Origin: Prostheceraeus crozeri
Lineage: Eukaryota; Platyhelminthes; Polycladida; Euryleptidae
Length of the DNA: 64,000 bases
Assembly: GCA_907163375.1 (NCBI GenBank)
Contig: CAJQUW010001420.1
Span: forward strand, 682,001 to 746,000
Direction: 5' to 3'
Position numbers and translations under genes: made by a program. Of the stretch, positions 12,932 through 23,600 are shown piece after piece (the first letter of the stretch is position 1; every line of letters begins with the position of its first letter). The notes beneath the pieces are model-generated. The model saw only the letters and a program-made list of their open reading frames with translations, was not told where the DNA came from and searched no databases.

Positions 12932-14050
12932 CTAGTAGAGATAGCAGACAGTCTGTGGTGGAAGATAGTTGCTGGCACGATAGAGACTACCAATGCGTTG
13001 AGCTGCCTGCTTGCTAATGGATTGGATGTACGGTTTCCATGACAAGTCTTTCGTAACCGCTAATCCAAGGAAGGAGATGGAATCTTGTTCTCTGATCCTA
13101 TTATCTGACATCTTAATGCTATGATCATCATCTCCTTTAAGTCGTGAGTGCTGAATACTCTGAGTTTTTGAAGGATTGAAGGAAACAAGCCAATTGGCGC
13201 CCCATTCTGAGACCCTGCGTAAGTCTTCATTAAGAACGTCGCATAACTGCTGACGTTGCTGAGTGTTTTTAGCGAGTCGCTCATTGGAATTGAAGAGTGT
13301 TGTGTCATCTGCATACATCACCAATTTACTCACTAGGCAGTCTGGGAGGTCGTTGATGTACAGCAGAAAAAGAGTGGGTCCCAAAATTGACCCTTGAGGA
13401 ACTCCTGCATTGACAAACTTGGTGGAAGACTTTTGGCCATCTAAGACGACAGATATCTGCCTGTCACTAAGGAAAGAAGCAAGAAGTTTGTGGAGTTGAT
13501 CAGCAACTCCATAGGACTTTAGCTTCATAAGGAGTCCCTGATGCCAGACTTTATCGAATGCCTTGGAAATATCCAAGGCAACTGATCTCGTCTCACCTTG
13601 TCTGTCAAGGACACGACTCACATGTTCAGTGACATATGAAAGAAGATCTGCAGTTGATCGAGAGTGCCTGAAGCCATACTGTTCTTCTGATAGAAGGTTC
13701 TGAGTTTCAAGGAAGTTAACAATGTGTTGGTTAATCACTGCTTCAAAAATCTTGCCAGAAATTGGAAGCAGGCTGATAGGACGGTAACTAGATGGAAGAG
13801 ATGAGTCAGAACCTTTCTTTGGAACTGGAACCACGGAAGCTACTTTCCAACAAGAGGGAAACTCACCGGTGGATACACATCTACTGAACAGTTTAGATAA
13901 AAGTGGAGAAAGATCAGGTGAGAGATGCTTGAAGACCGAAACCGGGATGCCGTCTGGTCCACTAGACTTAGAGCTATCGAGACCGGCGATGATCTTTTTG
14001 ACGTTTCGGACTGTGACTGAAGGAGGACTAACTGTCTCATCAGTGCGCAT
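12932..14050 (-). CDS. LINE reverse transcriptase frame
   Basis: This is the longest frame in the window (372 codons). All core RT blocks are present in order, including the YADD catalytic motif and LDISKAFD. The frame stops at a single TAG, after which the same frame continues at 12913 as the element's C-terminal tail. The true protein began further upstream: the frame reads back through NSSLDDGGRISPPIP before the Met at 14050, then meets a frameshift. It is part of the LINE and not a host gene. Confidence 0.85.
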   Translation of the reverse strand: MRTDETVSPPSVTVRNVKKIIAGLDSSKSSGPDGIPVSVFKHLSPDLSPLLSKLFSRCVSTGEFPSCWKVASVVPVPKKGSDSSLPSSYRPISLLPISGKIFEAVINQHIVNFLETQNLLSEEQYGFRHSRSTADLLSYVTEHVSRVLDRQGETRSVALDISKAFDKVWHQGLLMKLKSYGVADQLHKLLASFLSDRQISVVLDGQKSSTKFVNAGVPQGSILGPTLFLLYINDLPDCLVSKLVMYADDTTLFNSNERLAKNTQQRQQLCDVLNEDLRRVSEWGANWLVSFNPSKTQSIQHSRLKGDDDHSIKMSDNRIREQDSISFLGLAVTKDLSWKPYIQSISKQAAQRIGSLYRASNYLPPQTVCYLY

Positions 14051-14620
14051 GGGAATTGGAGGTGAAATTCTACCTCCATCGTCTAATGACGAATTCTTCG
14101 CAAACTCTTTGCAAAGAAGCTCGCTATGTCTGCTGAGGTTGTCGCCATAGAAGTACTGACTTCGGCATGACGGAGTGCTGGGATGGAGGATTTGTTCCTA
14201 TTGGTGACACTGTTGTAAATCCTCCAGAAGTCCTTAGAGCCAAGCTTTTGGGTAGCAATGGATTTCCGTACATACAAAGCGTAACGGCTTTTGGCCTGAT
14301 GTATGGTTTCCTTGCAATGTCTACGTGCGGTTTTGTACAATTCAAGATTGCCAGCGCTACTGTCACGCTTATACTTATGGAAAAAGTGGTCACGCTGGCA
14401 ACTTGCAGCTGCACATTCTGGTGTAAACCAAGGTTGTGAGTGAGGCTTCATTTGGAAAGTACGGTGAGGGATGTAGGCCAACATCCCTATCTGAAGCCAC
14501 TCTGTCAGTTCTTGCGCCGACTTGTGGACGTTCTCGCTCAGAATCAAATTCTCAGCTTGAACTTGACTAAGAAAAGTGCGGAAGCCACACCAGTCTGCTT
14601 TGGAGAATTGATAAACTGTT

Positions 14621-15508
14621 CTATGGAAGGGTGCAGACGGTGTGGAGCAAAACTTGTTTGCCAGAAACTGTGATAACACAGTGATCAGACGTGCCGAGGG
14701 GAGAAGTAACCTTGTGTGAAAAATAAGTTGGATTTGAGGTGAGAAACAGGTCAAGGAGATATCCAGTATCCCCAGCTCGGTCAGGCACTCTGATAGGACA
14801 AGTGACAATTTGACTAAGGTTGTGAGAGACAGCGAAATCCTGGGCTGCCTGACCGGAGAGATCGGTGGTGCGTGAGTGCACAAGCCAGTCAACATTGTGC
14901 ACGTTGAAGTCACCAAAAACGGCAACTTCAGCGCTGGGATACTCTTGTAGAAGAGAATCGATCTTGTCAGAAAGAACATTGAAAATATCCGCATTAGTTG
15001 ATGGAGAGCGGTATAGGAAAATTAGAAGAAGAGTAGTCTTCTGCAGCGGCGCAATGAAGGCAAGATACTCATGCCTTGGATCCTCTGAGCTACAAAGCCT
15101 TCTCAAGGGAAGGCTTGTCTTGGCATAGACTCCAAGACCATGACAAGGTGCTTTATCCATCCGGTGAAATATGTATCCATCAGGAGTAACGTCGCTTGAT
15201 GACACACTGGGATCTAACCTGGTTTCCGACAGGGCCAGAAGATCTGGTGACTTACCTTGCAGGAAGATGTTGATGTCGTCGTAATTGGACCTCAGTCCTC
15301 TTACGTTGCTGAAGCTGATCCTGAGAGGGGTTTTGAGCTTGACGGCTTGACTACGTTTCTTGTGTGTCTTTCTCATTTTCATAATTTCGCATAGAATATC
15401 AATCAAATAAACGAAAATTATACTGTGATACAAGAAACTTTGGAAGGCATCAGAAAAACGTAAATAATAGCAACAAAGCTGCAATAAATAATACGCAAAA
15501 AAAGACAC
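14621..15508 (-). CDS. LINE endonuclease frame
   Basis: Endonuclease/exonuclease/phosphatase fold with its key residues: N of SFSNVRGL, E of SETRLD, D and N of GDFN, and the terminal SDH. The natural start is probably Met at 15382 (MKMRKTHKK), since the residues before it are hydrophobic and AT-driven. The frame leaves the protein at ~14645 by a frameshift; the following frame (QFSKADW onward, to 14083) carries the linker. Confidence 0.8.
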   Translation of the reverse strand: MSFFAYYLLQLCCYYLRFSDAFQSFLYHSIIFVYLIDILCEIMKMRKTHKKRSQAVKLKTPLRISFSNVRGLRSNYDDINIFLQGKSPDLLALSETRLDPSVSSSDVTPDGYIFHRMDKAPCHGLGVYAKTSLPLRRLCSSEDPRHEYLAFIAPLQKTTLLLIFLYRSPSTNADIFNVLSDKIDSLLQEYPSAEVAVFGDFNVHNVDWLVHSRTTDLSGQAAQDFAVSHNLSQIVTCPIRVPDRAGDTGYLLDLFLTSNPTYFSHKVTSPLGTSDHCVITVSGKQVLLHTVCTLP

Positions 15509-15769
15509 TTATAGGCACAGTTCATGTCGCAAAAGCTTGAAGAAACCCAAATGAGAACCCCTTTGCCGTAACAATGGGTACAAGTCAGGTAGGCCACAGA
15601 GGAACCGGATACAGCTACACGGGCTAAACCCCTCAGTAAAGCTACCCACGCATGTCCGTGGCAGTGGAACTGTACCGCCTTTTTTCGAGCAGTTGACCGG
15701 GCCTGCCTCCCAAAGCATTACCAGTGGGTTCGGGACCCTCGAACTACCTGACGCCCGTATGCCGTGAAT

Positions 15770-17390
15770 ACGTTGGATCTGTCACACCTTAACCTGCAAC
15801 AAATGGGGAAGTGCAAAAGAGAGCAGTGGAAGGAAGTTCGATCACAAATGAGCCAAATAAGTGCCATGCCCAAAAACCTGATTCAACAACATGAAACATC
15901 TGATGACTGTTCATATCTCGCAAACCAGGGAGTGGTGTTAATTGGGACGGCCGAAGCCTACCACACATTTAAAATAAACAAACGTGGAGAAAAAGAGTGA
16001 AAAATTAATCAAACATAAATAAATTCAATGACCAGTAAAATAAAAATAATATTCCAGAGCCTGCTAGTTAGCCGGAGCACGGTCACAAACCGCCGACAAT
16101 AAACCTTTCCGACAAGGTAGAACCCAAAGAAGCATGAGCTTCAGACGACAAAGCCTTATTGCGACTCCGTTTTCACCCTTTCACCGCTTTGAGGCCGCAG
16201 GTTGAGTGAGAAAGGGAAACTATCTCATTTACAGCCACATTTGAATCTACGTAGAGCTTCAGACACCATTTCATACATCGGAATGGAAACTTTTGGCCAC
16301 ATACATATATTTGAGTTATGCTCCTACATAAATCGATCCTTCTATCATTTTCTACTCTGAACCAGTTTTACGCTTATTTTATTTTTAGTGGATGATGAAT
16401 AGCCAAGGTTTTAATGGTATAGTAAAATTTTACTAGATCTTTCATCTGCTTTCTTTTTTCCTGTTAATGTGAAATTTGAATTCATGACCTTTGATTCTAT
16501 GTTTAATTCCTCTTATCTGATGATGGCTGCAGAATAATAACCGAAATCAATTATATTTTTTATTGAATTATTACACCATTAAAACATTGGCTCTTCCTCA
16601 TCAAAAAGAAAATAAAATAATGGTCAAGACATCTTCAACCGTTCAACAATTTGACATCACAAATAGTGATCATCAAGGTTTCGGTAAAAATTCAAAATTT
16701 GTCAAAAATGGTGATTCTAATTTTTGAATAGCTGTTTATAGTAACATAGGAAATGACCTTGTAAAATCGATACACCAATAGAAATTGTACATTCTTTTTG
16801 TTGTATGATGAATTTCAAGCAACTTGGAGCAATAAGTAATGAACTAAGGATTGGGGAGGAGGATCGCCCCCGAATGTCAATGCGCCTTAGAGCCCGGTAT
16901 GGATCGGAGGAATAATGATAAAGATAGTTAATCTAGTTTGTTCACGTTTGAGTCGAAGAAAGTGATGCGTATTTTAGTGAAGAAAAGATTTGAGATGAAC
17001 GAAAACCAATTGTGCTTTTGAAGTTTTTGATTTGACTTGTTAACCTGTTCAGGCCAGGTTTTATGTTCCCAGCACCACCACACTGACAATTATGTGTTCG
17101 TCATTTGTTTCATTGTCATACCTTCCTAGCAACAATTGCTTGCCATTTTAGCTTTTTGGTCTGTAGAGATTCGGAAACATTGTCTGCTGCTCGTCATCGG
17201 GACTAAGCAGACTAATAGCTGTGATTTTCGTCCACATTTCATTCTTACCATATGTATGGAATCCGACATCAAACCTTTCCATGCGAGGCAGGGAAGCGAT
17301 CTGTCCCTTCTGACACATTTTTGCTGTGGCCCAGTTAAAACAACTGACAGAGGCTTTCGTGGCAATTAATGTTGGTGTCCTTAGACGCTT
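15770..17390. other. No gene recognised
   Basis: 15770-16210 is a little GC-richer and may include LINE leader sequence. 17050-17370 has overlapping minus-strand frames that look protein-like (for example LPRMERFDVGFHTYG), but I cannot assign them. The rest is AT-rich and featureless. Confidence 0.45.
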
Positions 17391-17395
17391 TTAGG

Positions 17396-18050
17396 CACTC
17401 ACAGTACGTGCGCGTTCTAAGCTCACATGATGGCATGTGAGTGCATTACCTCTGCGTGTGCTTCTCGAGAAGATCTTAGGTTTGGCTACGCACTCATTTG
17501 CTACAGAGCTGCTTCTACCGAAATAGTATCTGTAGAAGAGACTGAGTGAAGCAACATCCCGTCTGACGGAGAGCGGCTGCCACTTTTTAGCAAGTGTTTT
17601 CACCACATGTTTTTTGACACATTTCTCAACCCGTTCACGGAGGCTGAGATGTGTATGTGGGGCGACGGGCCACACATGGCAACAATGCTCCATCTGAGGA
17701 CGAATAGTGGACTAGTAGAGATAGCAGGCAGTCTGTGGTGGAAGATGGCTGTCTGCTTGCTGATGGACTGGATGCAGGGCTTCCACGACAAGTTTTTCGT
17801 AACCGCCAATCCAAGGAAGTAGATGAAATGTTGTTCTCTGATCCAATCATCTGACATCTTAATGCTATGATCATCATCTCCTTTAAGTCGTGAATGCAGG
17901 ATACTTGAGCTTTTGAAGGATTGAAGAAAACAAGGCATTTGGCGCCCCATTTTGAGACCCTGTGTAGGCCTTCATTAGGAACGTCGTATAGCCGCTGACG
18001 TTGCTGAGTGTTCTTAGCTAATCACTCATTGGAATTGAAGATTGTCGTGT
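17396..18050 (-). mobile_element. Second, internal fragment of the CR1/Jockey-group LINE
   Basis: It matches 12616-13310 of the larger copy closely, from ACAGTACGTGCGCG to GGAATTGAAGA. A gap of about 35 bases lies near 17745. It covers the end of the reverse transcriptase and most of the C-terminal tail but has neither the 3' end nor the poly-A. It is in the same orientation as the large copy and about 5 kb from it. Confidence 0.85.
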
Positions 18051-19079
18051 AAATTATGATGTGTGTTAATTTTAACATTAAATTCACAGTAAAGGGTTTT
18101 TTATCATCTCCGCAATCTCGGATTTCAAATATTGAGTGCCTATTAATAGTAAGATAAATGTGCAAGTTCGAGAAAATGAATGCCATTCATCAAATTCAGA
18201 CGTAAAAAATATTGTTTTTCATGTGTTTCTGAGTAGTACTCAATGAATGAAGTTGGAGTGATCAAATCGCCTCTCGAGATCTCGAAGTTCTTCAGAGCAG
18301 CTTATAGGTCTGCAGTCGTGGGAAATTAGCCCCTAACAGGACAAAACACGGAGACGACTGCACTTATTCAACCGACACGAGCACGGATGGTCGAACCTCA
18401 TACGTCTACGAACATGACATGAAATTCTTATAAAAAATTTATTGCGAGTAATTCTTAATTCAATACAAGACCAAGATTTATTGGTGAAGAGACTACTACC
18501 GGATTAAGAGATTTCAGGTGCAGTCAATATTCAGTAACCAGTGACAAAAATTGCAGTCATGTGTCCAATCTAATATAAAGAGTAAGTCATCAAATGGCCT
18601 TGCACTCAGAAAGCGCCGTCTTTTCTTGTATTGATGGCAAACCCATCTTCTGAAAATACACGGCGCTCTGCTTAGCTTAGAGTTGTGGTCAGCGCGCTCG
18701 GTCCACCACCACAGAGGCACCAGTCACACAGGAGGCGGTTGATGATCGTGACATGGCCATGTATTAGTCAACCGTTTTGCCCGGAATGAATAGAGTTGGT
18801 GTGAAGCTTTGTTTTTTATCTGTAAGCCACTAGATTTGGTGTGTCTCTTTCATAATTCTTGGTTAATGTCCATGCAGACCTTTGATGTGATACTGATCTC
18901 GGCGCTAGGACAAAATTAGCTGAATGCGATGAAGTTTAATTTAGCTTGATTTTTAGATTTATTGAAATCACATCTATGCATAAGAAAATGAATTTATTTG
19001 GTCGTCTATTGATGTTTATTCTCCAGCATATTTCGATATCGTGTGTCCCTCTAGTTAGCTTAGTTTAAGTTTTCACTAT
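18051..19079. other. No gene recognised
   Basis: Chance frames only. A short inverted pair (AGCGCCGT/ACGGCGCT) surrounds 18610-18670 without other sign of function. Confidence 0.5.
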
Positions 19080-19087
19080 AGCTCAAC

Positions 19088-19693
19088 CACAGAATTAGAT
19101 TCATCTGCGCGCGCTTCGGTTTCCTAGAAAGGAAGAGCTATACGTAACCTTAATAATCGAAATGGCACATCACAGAATTAGACAACTTGCTCCTTCTCGA
19201 ATGGATAATTCTTGTATCGCTTGCTATTGGAAATGGCAAACAATAAGCTGTCAGTAGAGGACACCAGAGCCAGTGAGAGATGCGTGCGTGCTGTGATATC
19301 ACTTCGCACACACCAAAACATACCGGTACATCGATGCCTGACTTCGATTCAATGTATGCACTATACAGTGAGCAATGCCGAGGAGAGGATCATCAAGTGA
19401 ACTAATTTTCGTACGCCTGCTACTTTCTTTAATAATGATCGGAAGGGCCAACATTATGGAGAAAGCTTGTGGGCAATGATCTGAATTCTTCGAATCTGAA
19501 GGAATTGTGGCAATCGAAGCACTTTGCTGGAACTCACATTAATCCGCAAGCGACGTTCAACTTTTTTCCTATTTCTGTAAGGTATTAGGAATTCCTTCTT
19601 GCCCACTTAATAGGTTCCTCGATGTGCCGTCCATTTCGTATTAATCACACTTCTAGCAAACCGAAGCAGATAAACAAAATATTTAATTCTGTG
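19088..19693 (+). mobile_element. MITE family A, copy 1 (606 bp)
   Basis: The ends are CACAGAATTAGATTCATCTG and the inverse of CACAGAATTAAATATTTTGT. The 8 bases AGCTCAAC occur directly before (19080-19087) and after (19694-19701), a perfect target duplication. An 8-bp duplication points to the hAT superfamily (P and Merlin also make about 8). The interior is non-coding. It serves as the reference copy for five others in the window. Confidence 0.92.
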
Positions 19694-19701
19694 AGCTCAA
19701 C

Positions 19702-20553
19702 AGATCATTCCAGATCTTTGGAGGTTAGCATAATTTAGATTAGCATGATTCACATGATGATTTTAGCTGTCTACTTCTTTGTTGCTTACCACTTTGTAGG
19801 CGCACTTGTATGTACAAGTTGATAAAGAAAGGTGGATGTATCTTAGCCACTAGACTAGCTCAAACTCCTATTACTCAATGCTCCTGTTTCAGACAACCGA
19901 AGCTCCGTTCTCAGTAGTGAGAAATTCTTAGTTTATGACAACAAATGGATTTTGCCTATTTCTCGATGACGATGGAGCATTTGACCTCATGTCTATCGCG
20001 TGAAATCGACGAACAGGAAGATTAGCTGAGACTTCGCAACTGCAGTCGATAGTGGTCTTATGAAAAATAGAAATTGCCAAGAAGTTGCATTGAACATCTG
20101 ACCAAAGCATCTTCTTTCTGTGAGAATGAACAGTGTCATGAATGTACGATTGTACACATAGTAATGCTAGACCCATCGAGTTTCACGCTGTTAATAAGTA
20201 ACAAATGCCGTGTATGTTCAATCCGACATTCAAATCGAATGATTGTGTTATCAGAAATTCGAAACAGATGAATAGTGAATAAAGTGCAGGTCTGCTGACA
20301 TATAGACGAAATTTGGACAGTAGAACACTAACTGTATTTTATGTGTAGCACATTTCATAGACCTCCAGCTAATAATAATATTGAACAAAGCTCACATAGA
20401 CAGTTTCAGTCATTCCATTGGAAGGATAGTTTGGCTCGAGCTAATGCATTTCTCAAACTTCCTCCTTGTTCCTCTGATTGAATGCATTAATATTGATAAC
20501 ATTTACAGTATTCGGATGATTTTCTATCCGACTCCTTTATTTTCTTTTAACAG
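19702..20553. other. Upstream region of the ALDH1L leader exon
   Basis: No coding frame recognised. 20500-20553 is pyrimidine-rich and ends TTTTCTTTTAACAG just before the leader exon, which could be a splice acceptor or promoter-proximal DNA. No TATA box in a convincing position was seen. Confidence 0.35.
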
Positions 20554-20559
20554 TTGAGC

Positions 20560-20622
20560 ATGTTGCTAAAAGTGCAATCACTGAATCTCAGAGGCTACAT
20601 GAGACACTTCTCCACAACAAAT
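20560..20622 (+). CDS. ALDH1L: Candidate ALDH1L leader exon encoding a mitochondrial targeting sequence
   Basis: An ATG at 20560 opens 21 codons ending at a strong donor (AAT|GTAAGT). The peptide begins MLLKV and ends RHFSTTN. It has no acidic residue, has Lys and Arg spaced among hydrophobic and hydroxyl residues, and carries an Arg near a Phe-Ser, all typical of a mitochondrial presequence. Its phase is 0, and the acceptor at 33286 continues CGC TTA TTT GAC AAA ATG, so the join reads RLFDK directly into MKIAIIGQ. From memory, vertebrate ALDH1L2 has a similar RRFST leader before the same position. An in-frame stop lies 12 bases upstream of the ATG, and A is at -3. A pyrimidine-rich AG (TTTTCTTTTAACAG) ends at 20553, so a further non-coding exon may lie upstream. 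This is an inference from sequence; transcript data would settle it. Confidence 0.62.
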
Positions 20623-23600
20623 GTAAGTAATTTGGTTAGTAGATATTTCTTACTTCATTCTTTAAAATCATCTGACTGTTTTTGCATGCTTGCTATTGCA
20701 CAGGTTGCTTTCGCTGACCGCTAATTGCTTGAGAGGTATCATTTCATCATCATTCTGAAGAAAGTGACAAATTACAGTAAAGATTTTATCGGCTTATTTT
20801 TGCTTTTAACGTCATCATTGAAGGTATTACCTATGTATTTAGTTTTATTGTCATTCACCATTTGTCAGTAACATTACATTATGTTTATAAAGTCCCAGCA
20901 AAGCTGCAAAAATAGTCAAACAAAAATTGATTGATGCTTTCAATCATGTTCGCAAAATCTAGGCGTTGGTATTGTGTAGAATTTATTGATAAAATTTAAA
21001 CAATTGAAATAGGCCATGCATATGTAATTTCACTAAGAAGTCAGCAAGTCGCATGATGTTGGTTACGATTATATTATTCGCTTGACCGGACCGAATGCCT
21101 CAAAAATATGTGTGAGCAAACTGCTTGTCTTTGTCGTCATTAGAGGTCTCCTAAAATACAATGAAGAATCCAACGTGAACTTTGTTTTGTATTCCTTTCA
21201 TATCACTAGAAGTGTATTGGACGTCCGGTCTTCTCACTTCATGGAAAGGCGATTGCCCACAAACTGAAAAGTTGTCGCCATAAAAAATTGTTTTCATCTC
21301 TTATTATTTTGTGACATGAATTATATTAATAAAGATATTCTTCTAAATCAGTATTTCGATATTTAATTGACAAATTTATCAATAAAATTTTGCAATGTAA
21401 AACCAGAATAGAGATAGAACAAATTTTCAAGCAAGTTCATGTAAATATTTTTGTGATTGTTTCTTATCAGGCATTTTGATTTTTGAAACAAATGAATTTA
21501 ATCAACTGGTATTCGAAAGACAAGCATTAGGAACATTTTGTTGCTATGAGAGGGATCAAATGATTTCCAGGCTCATTACTCTTGAGAATATGTGACATTT
21601 TAGTTGACATGATATTAACGTTTTTATCTGTTCCCATTAAACTATCAAGTGTACTTCTGTTAACTGAAGAGTGAAGATACTCCGAAATGTTAAAATACAA
21701 TGCCAATTTAAAATTATGCATGTAGTAACAACAAGTATTCTATGATATTTTATGGCATGTGTATCTTACTTTTTATGTCATCGGATGTTTTCCATCAGAA
21801 TGAATAGCAAAACATGAATACTTCATTTGACAGATTATGCAAGACAAGAAAAAGAACAAGCGAATGAAAAGTTCAGAGCGATCACCTCCAGACATCGATA
21901 AATGAATGATTTATAAATCGATTTAGCATGAATTGATTTTTTATGTAATTTTCATTAATTATTTTCTCAAATTTCGCCCATGTTTCGCAATACCAATGTC
22001 ATGGATACTCCAAAACAGATTCTTGGCGTATTTTTGTAATCACTGCAAAATGCGGCATTAAGTTCAAAATCGGTTTCTATGCATGAAGGCAAGTATCTAA
22101 CTGTTGCTATATAACATGAATTCTATGTGTTATGTTTTGTTACTCCCTTCAATCAGTTTCGATTAAAGTAATCGGTGTCCGGTTGTCCGGTTGGATTTCT
22201 TCTTAAGTCTGCTTCGAGTCAATTTTGGCAGGACAAATATGTACTAAGCACAAAAATGCATATGACGTTAGTCGTTTATTTAAAAAAGTTTGATTGTTAT
22301 GTCATTTTGGAGACCGATTCAGTAAAGGAAAGCATTGTCAAACTTCGCAAGTATAAGTGATGTATAAAACTATAGCAAAAGTAGAGGTATTTAGCTGCCT
22401 TTTTCGTAGAATAACGCTCTTGAGCGCTCTGAGAATTCAGAGCAGTCGTGCTGGCCCATATTTTAGTGAAGCACATAAGACAGAATGTTTTGATAAAACT
22501 GCCAGGCCTAATTGAAGTGTACAGTGGTCGTGGCGGCGCGAAAACCTCGCGCATTACGCGAACGAAACGCGAATTCAAGAGAAAAATTCGTTGCTCGAAA
22601 TCTGTCGTTTCAAAATTTCGAAGGTTCAATTTTGCTATTTTGACAATTTTCGCATGTATTCATCGACAGAGATGTCTAACATATGAATTGTCTAACATTC
22701 AGCGTATCACCAAAAACATATATTATACTTCTATGTTGTAGGAAAAAGTTTCTTAAACAATTTCTTAAAGTCTTGTAGATTTGTTGGCCCTCGATAGCAG
22801 GACCACGAAAATTTCGAAATGTTCTCTACAAGTAGCGCGATCGATGCCGTCCGTGCTTTGTGACAGCAACAAATCTCGATTAAAAGCTGAAATCCGACTT
22901 CAACAAAGCAGTATGTCAGGATCCTCTCAAAATTGTGGCGATGGGTCTACATTATGGAAGAGGGTCAAAGTTAGCGGAACAGTACCAACTTTGGTTAAAG
23001 TCGCAAAGGCAGTTATTGTTCTACCGCACTGAAACGCAGAAGTAGAGAAGGTTTTTTCAAACCTACCGACATATTGACTAAAAAAAGGCGCTCGCTCATA
23101 CCTGAAACCTTGAGAGGCCTTGCGATTCGTAAATCCGTTTTGAGAAGTAAGAAAATTGATAGCTCAAATATAAGAGTGGATAAAATACATGCCAAAGAGA
23201 GCAAATGCAAATGACAAAGTCTTAAAGAATGTCATAAAGCTAGCTCTGCAGTATTTGCGTTGTAGCTCCCTTCAACAAATCGCGTACTGATTTATGACTC
23301 CCCATGACAACACTATTCCCATGTACTTCGATATTCATGTAAATCGGACTTGCGAACATAAAATACATGTTGGAATTCTAAAATATTTGCTACTTTTCTT
23401 TGATTTCTCGAGGTTTTGTTTTCATAATGGCTATCCGAGAGTATTTCTGCAGTGGCTTTTACAGTGAGTATCTCAAAAACTCAAATTAGTTGCAGGTTAC
23501 CTTATTTTGAAGCTGATGCAGTGTCAGTAATCCATCACATTATATCAGAGACAATATGTTCTCGCTCAGATGCTCACAAGGACTTACGCCTAAAGCGTCC

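Larger units (their letters stand above)
12356..15760 (-). mobile_element. Nearly full-length CR1/Jockey-group LINE
   Basis: Read on the minus strand: endonuclease (15382 to ~14640: SFSNVRGL, LSETRLD, FGDFNVHNVDW, SDHCVI), linker (~14640-14100: PWFTPEC, YKRDSS), reverse transcriptase (14050-12932: SSGPDGIP, SYRPISLL, ALDISKAFDKVWH, GVPQGSILGPTLFLLYINDLP, YADDTTLF) and a C-terminal tail (12913-12488: [23 protein letters not shown]). Three lesions are visible: a frameshift near 14640, another near 14105, and one TAG at 12932-12934. The 3' end is a run of A (T12356-12364 on the plus strand) after ATTCAGT. The 5' limit is uncertain; GC-rich DNA up to ~15760 is probably its 5' leader. No ORF1 was recognised. 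Confidence 0.88.

Noticed and set aside
13869-15128. Plus-strand frames across the LINE
   Set aside because: They are antisense shadows of the endonuclease and reverse transcriptase frames and show no domain.
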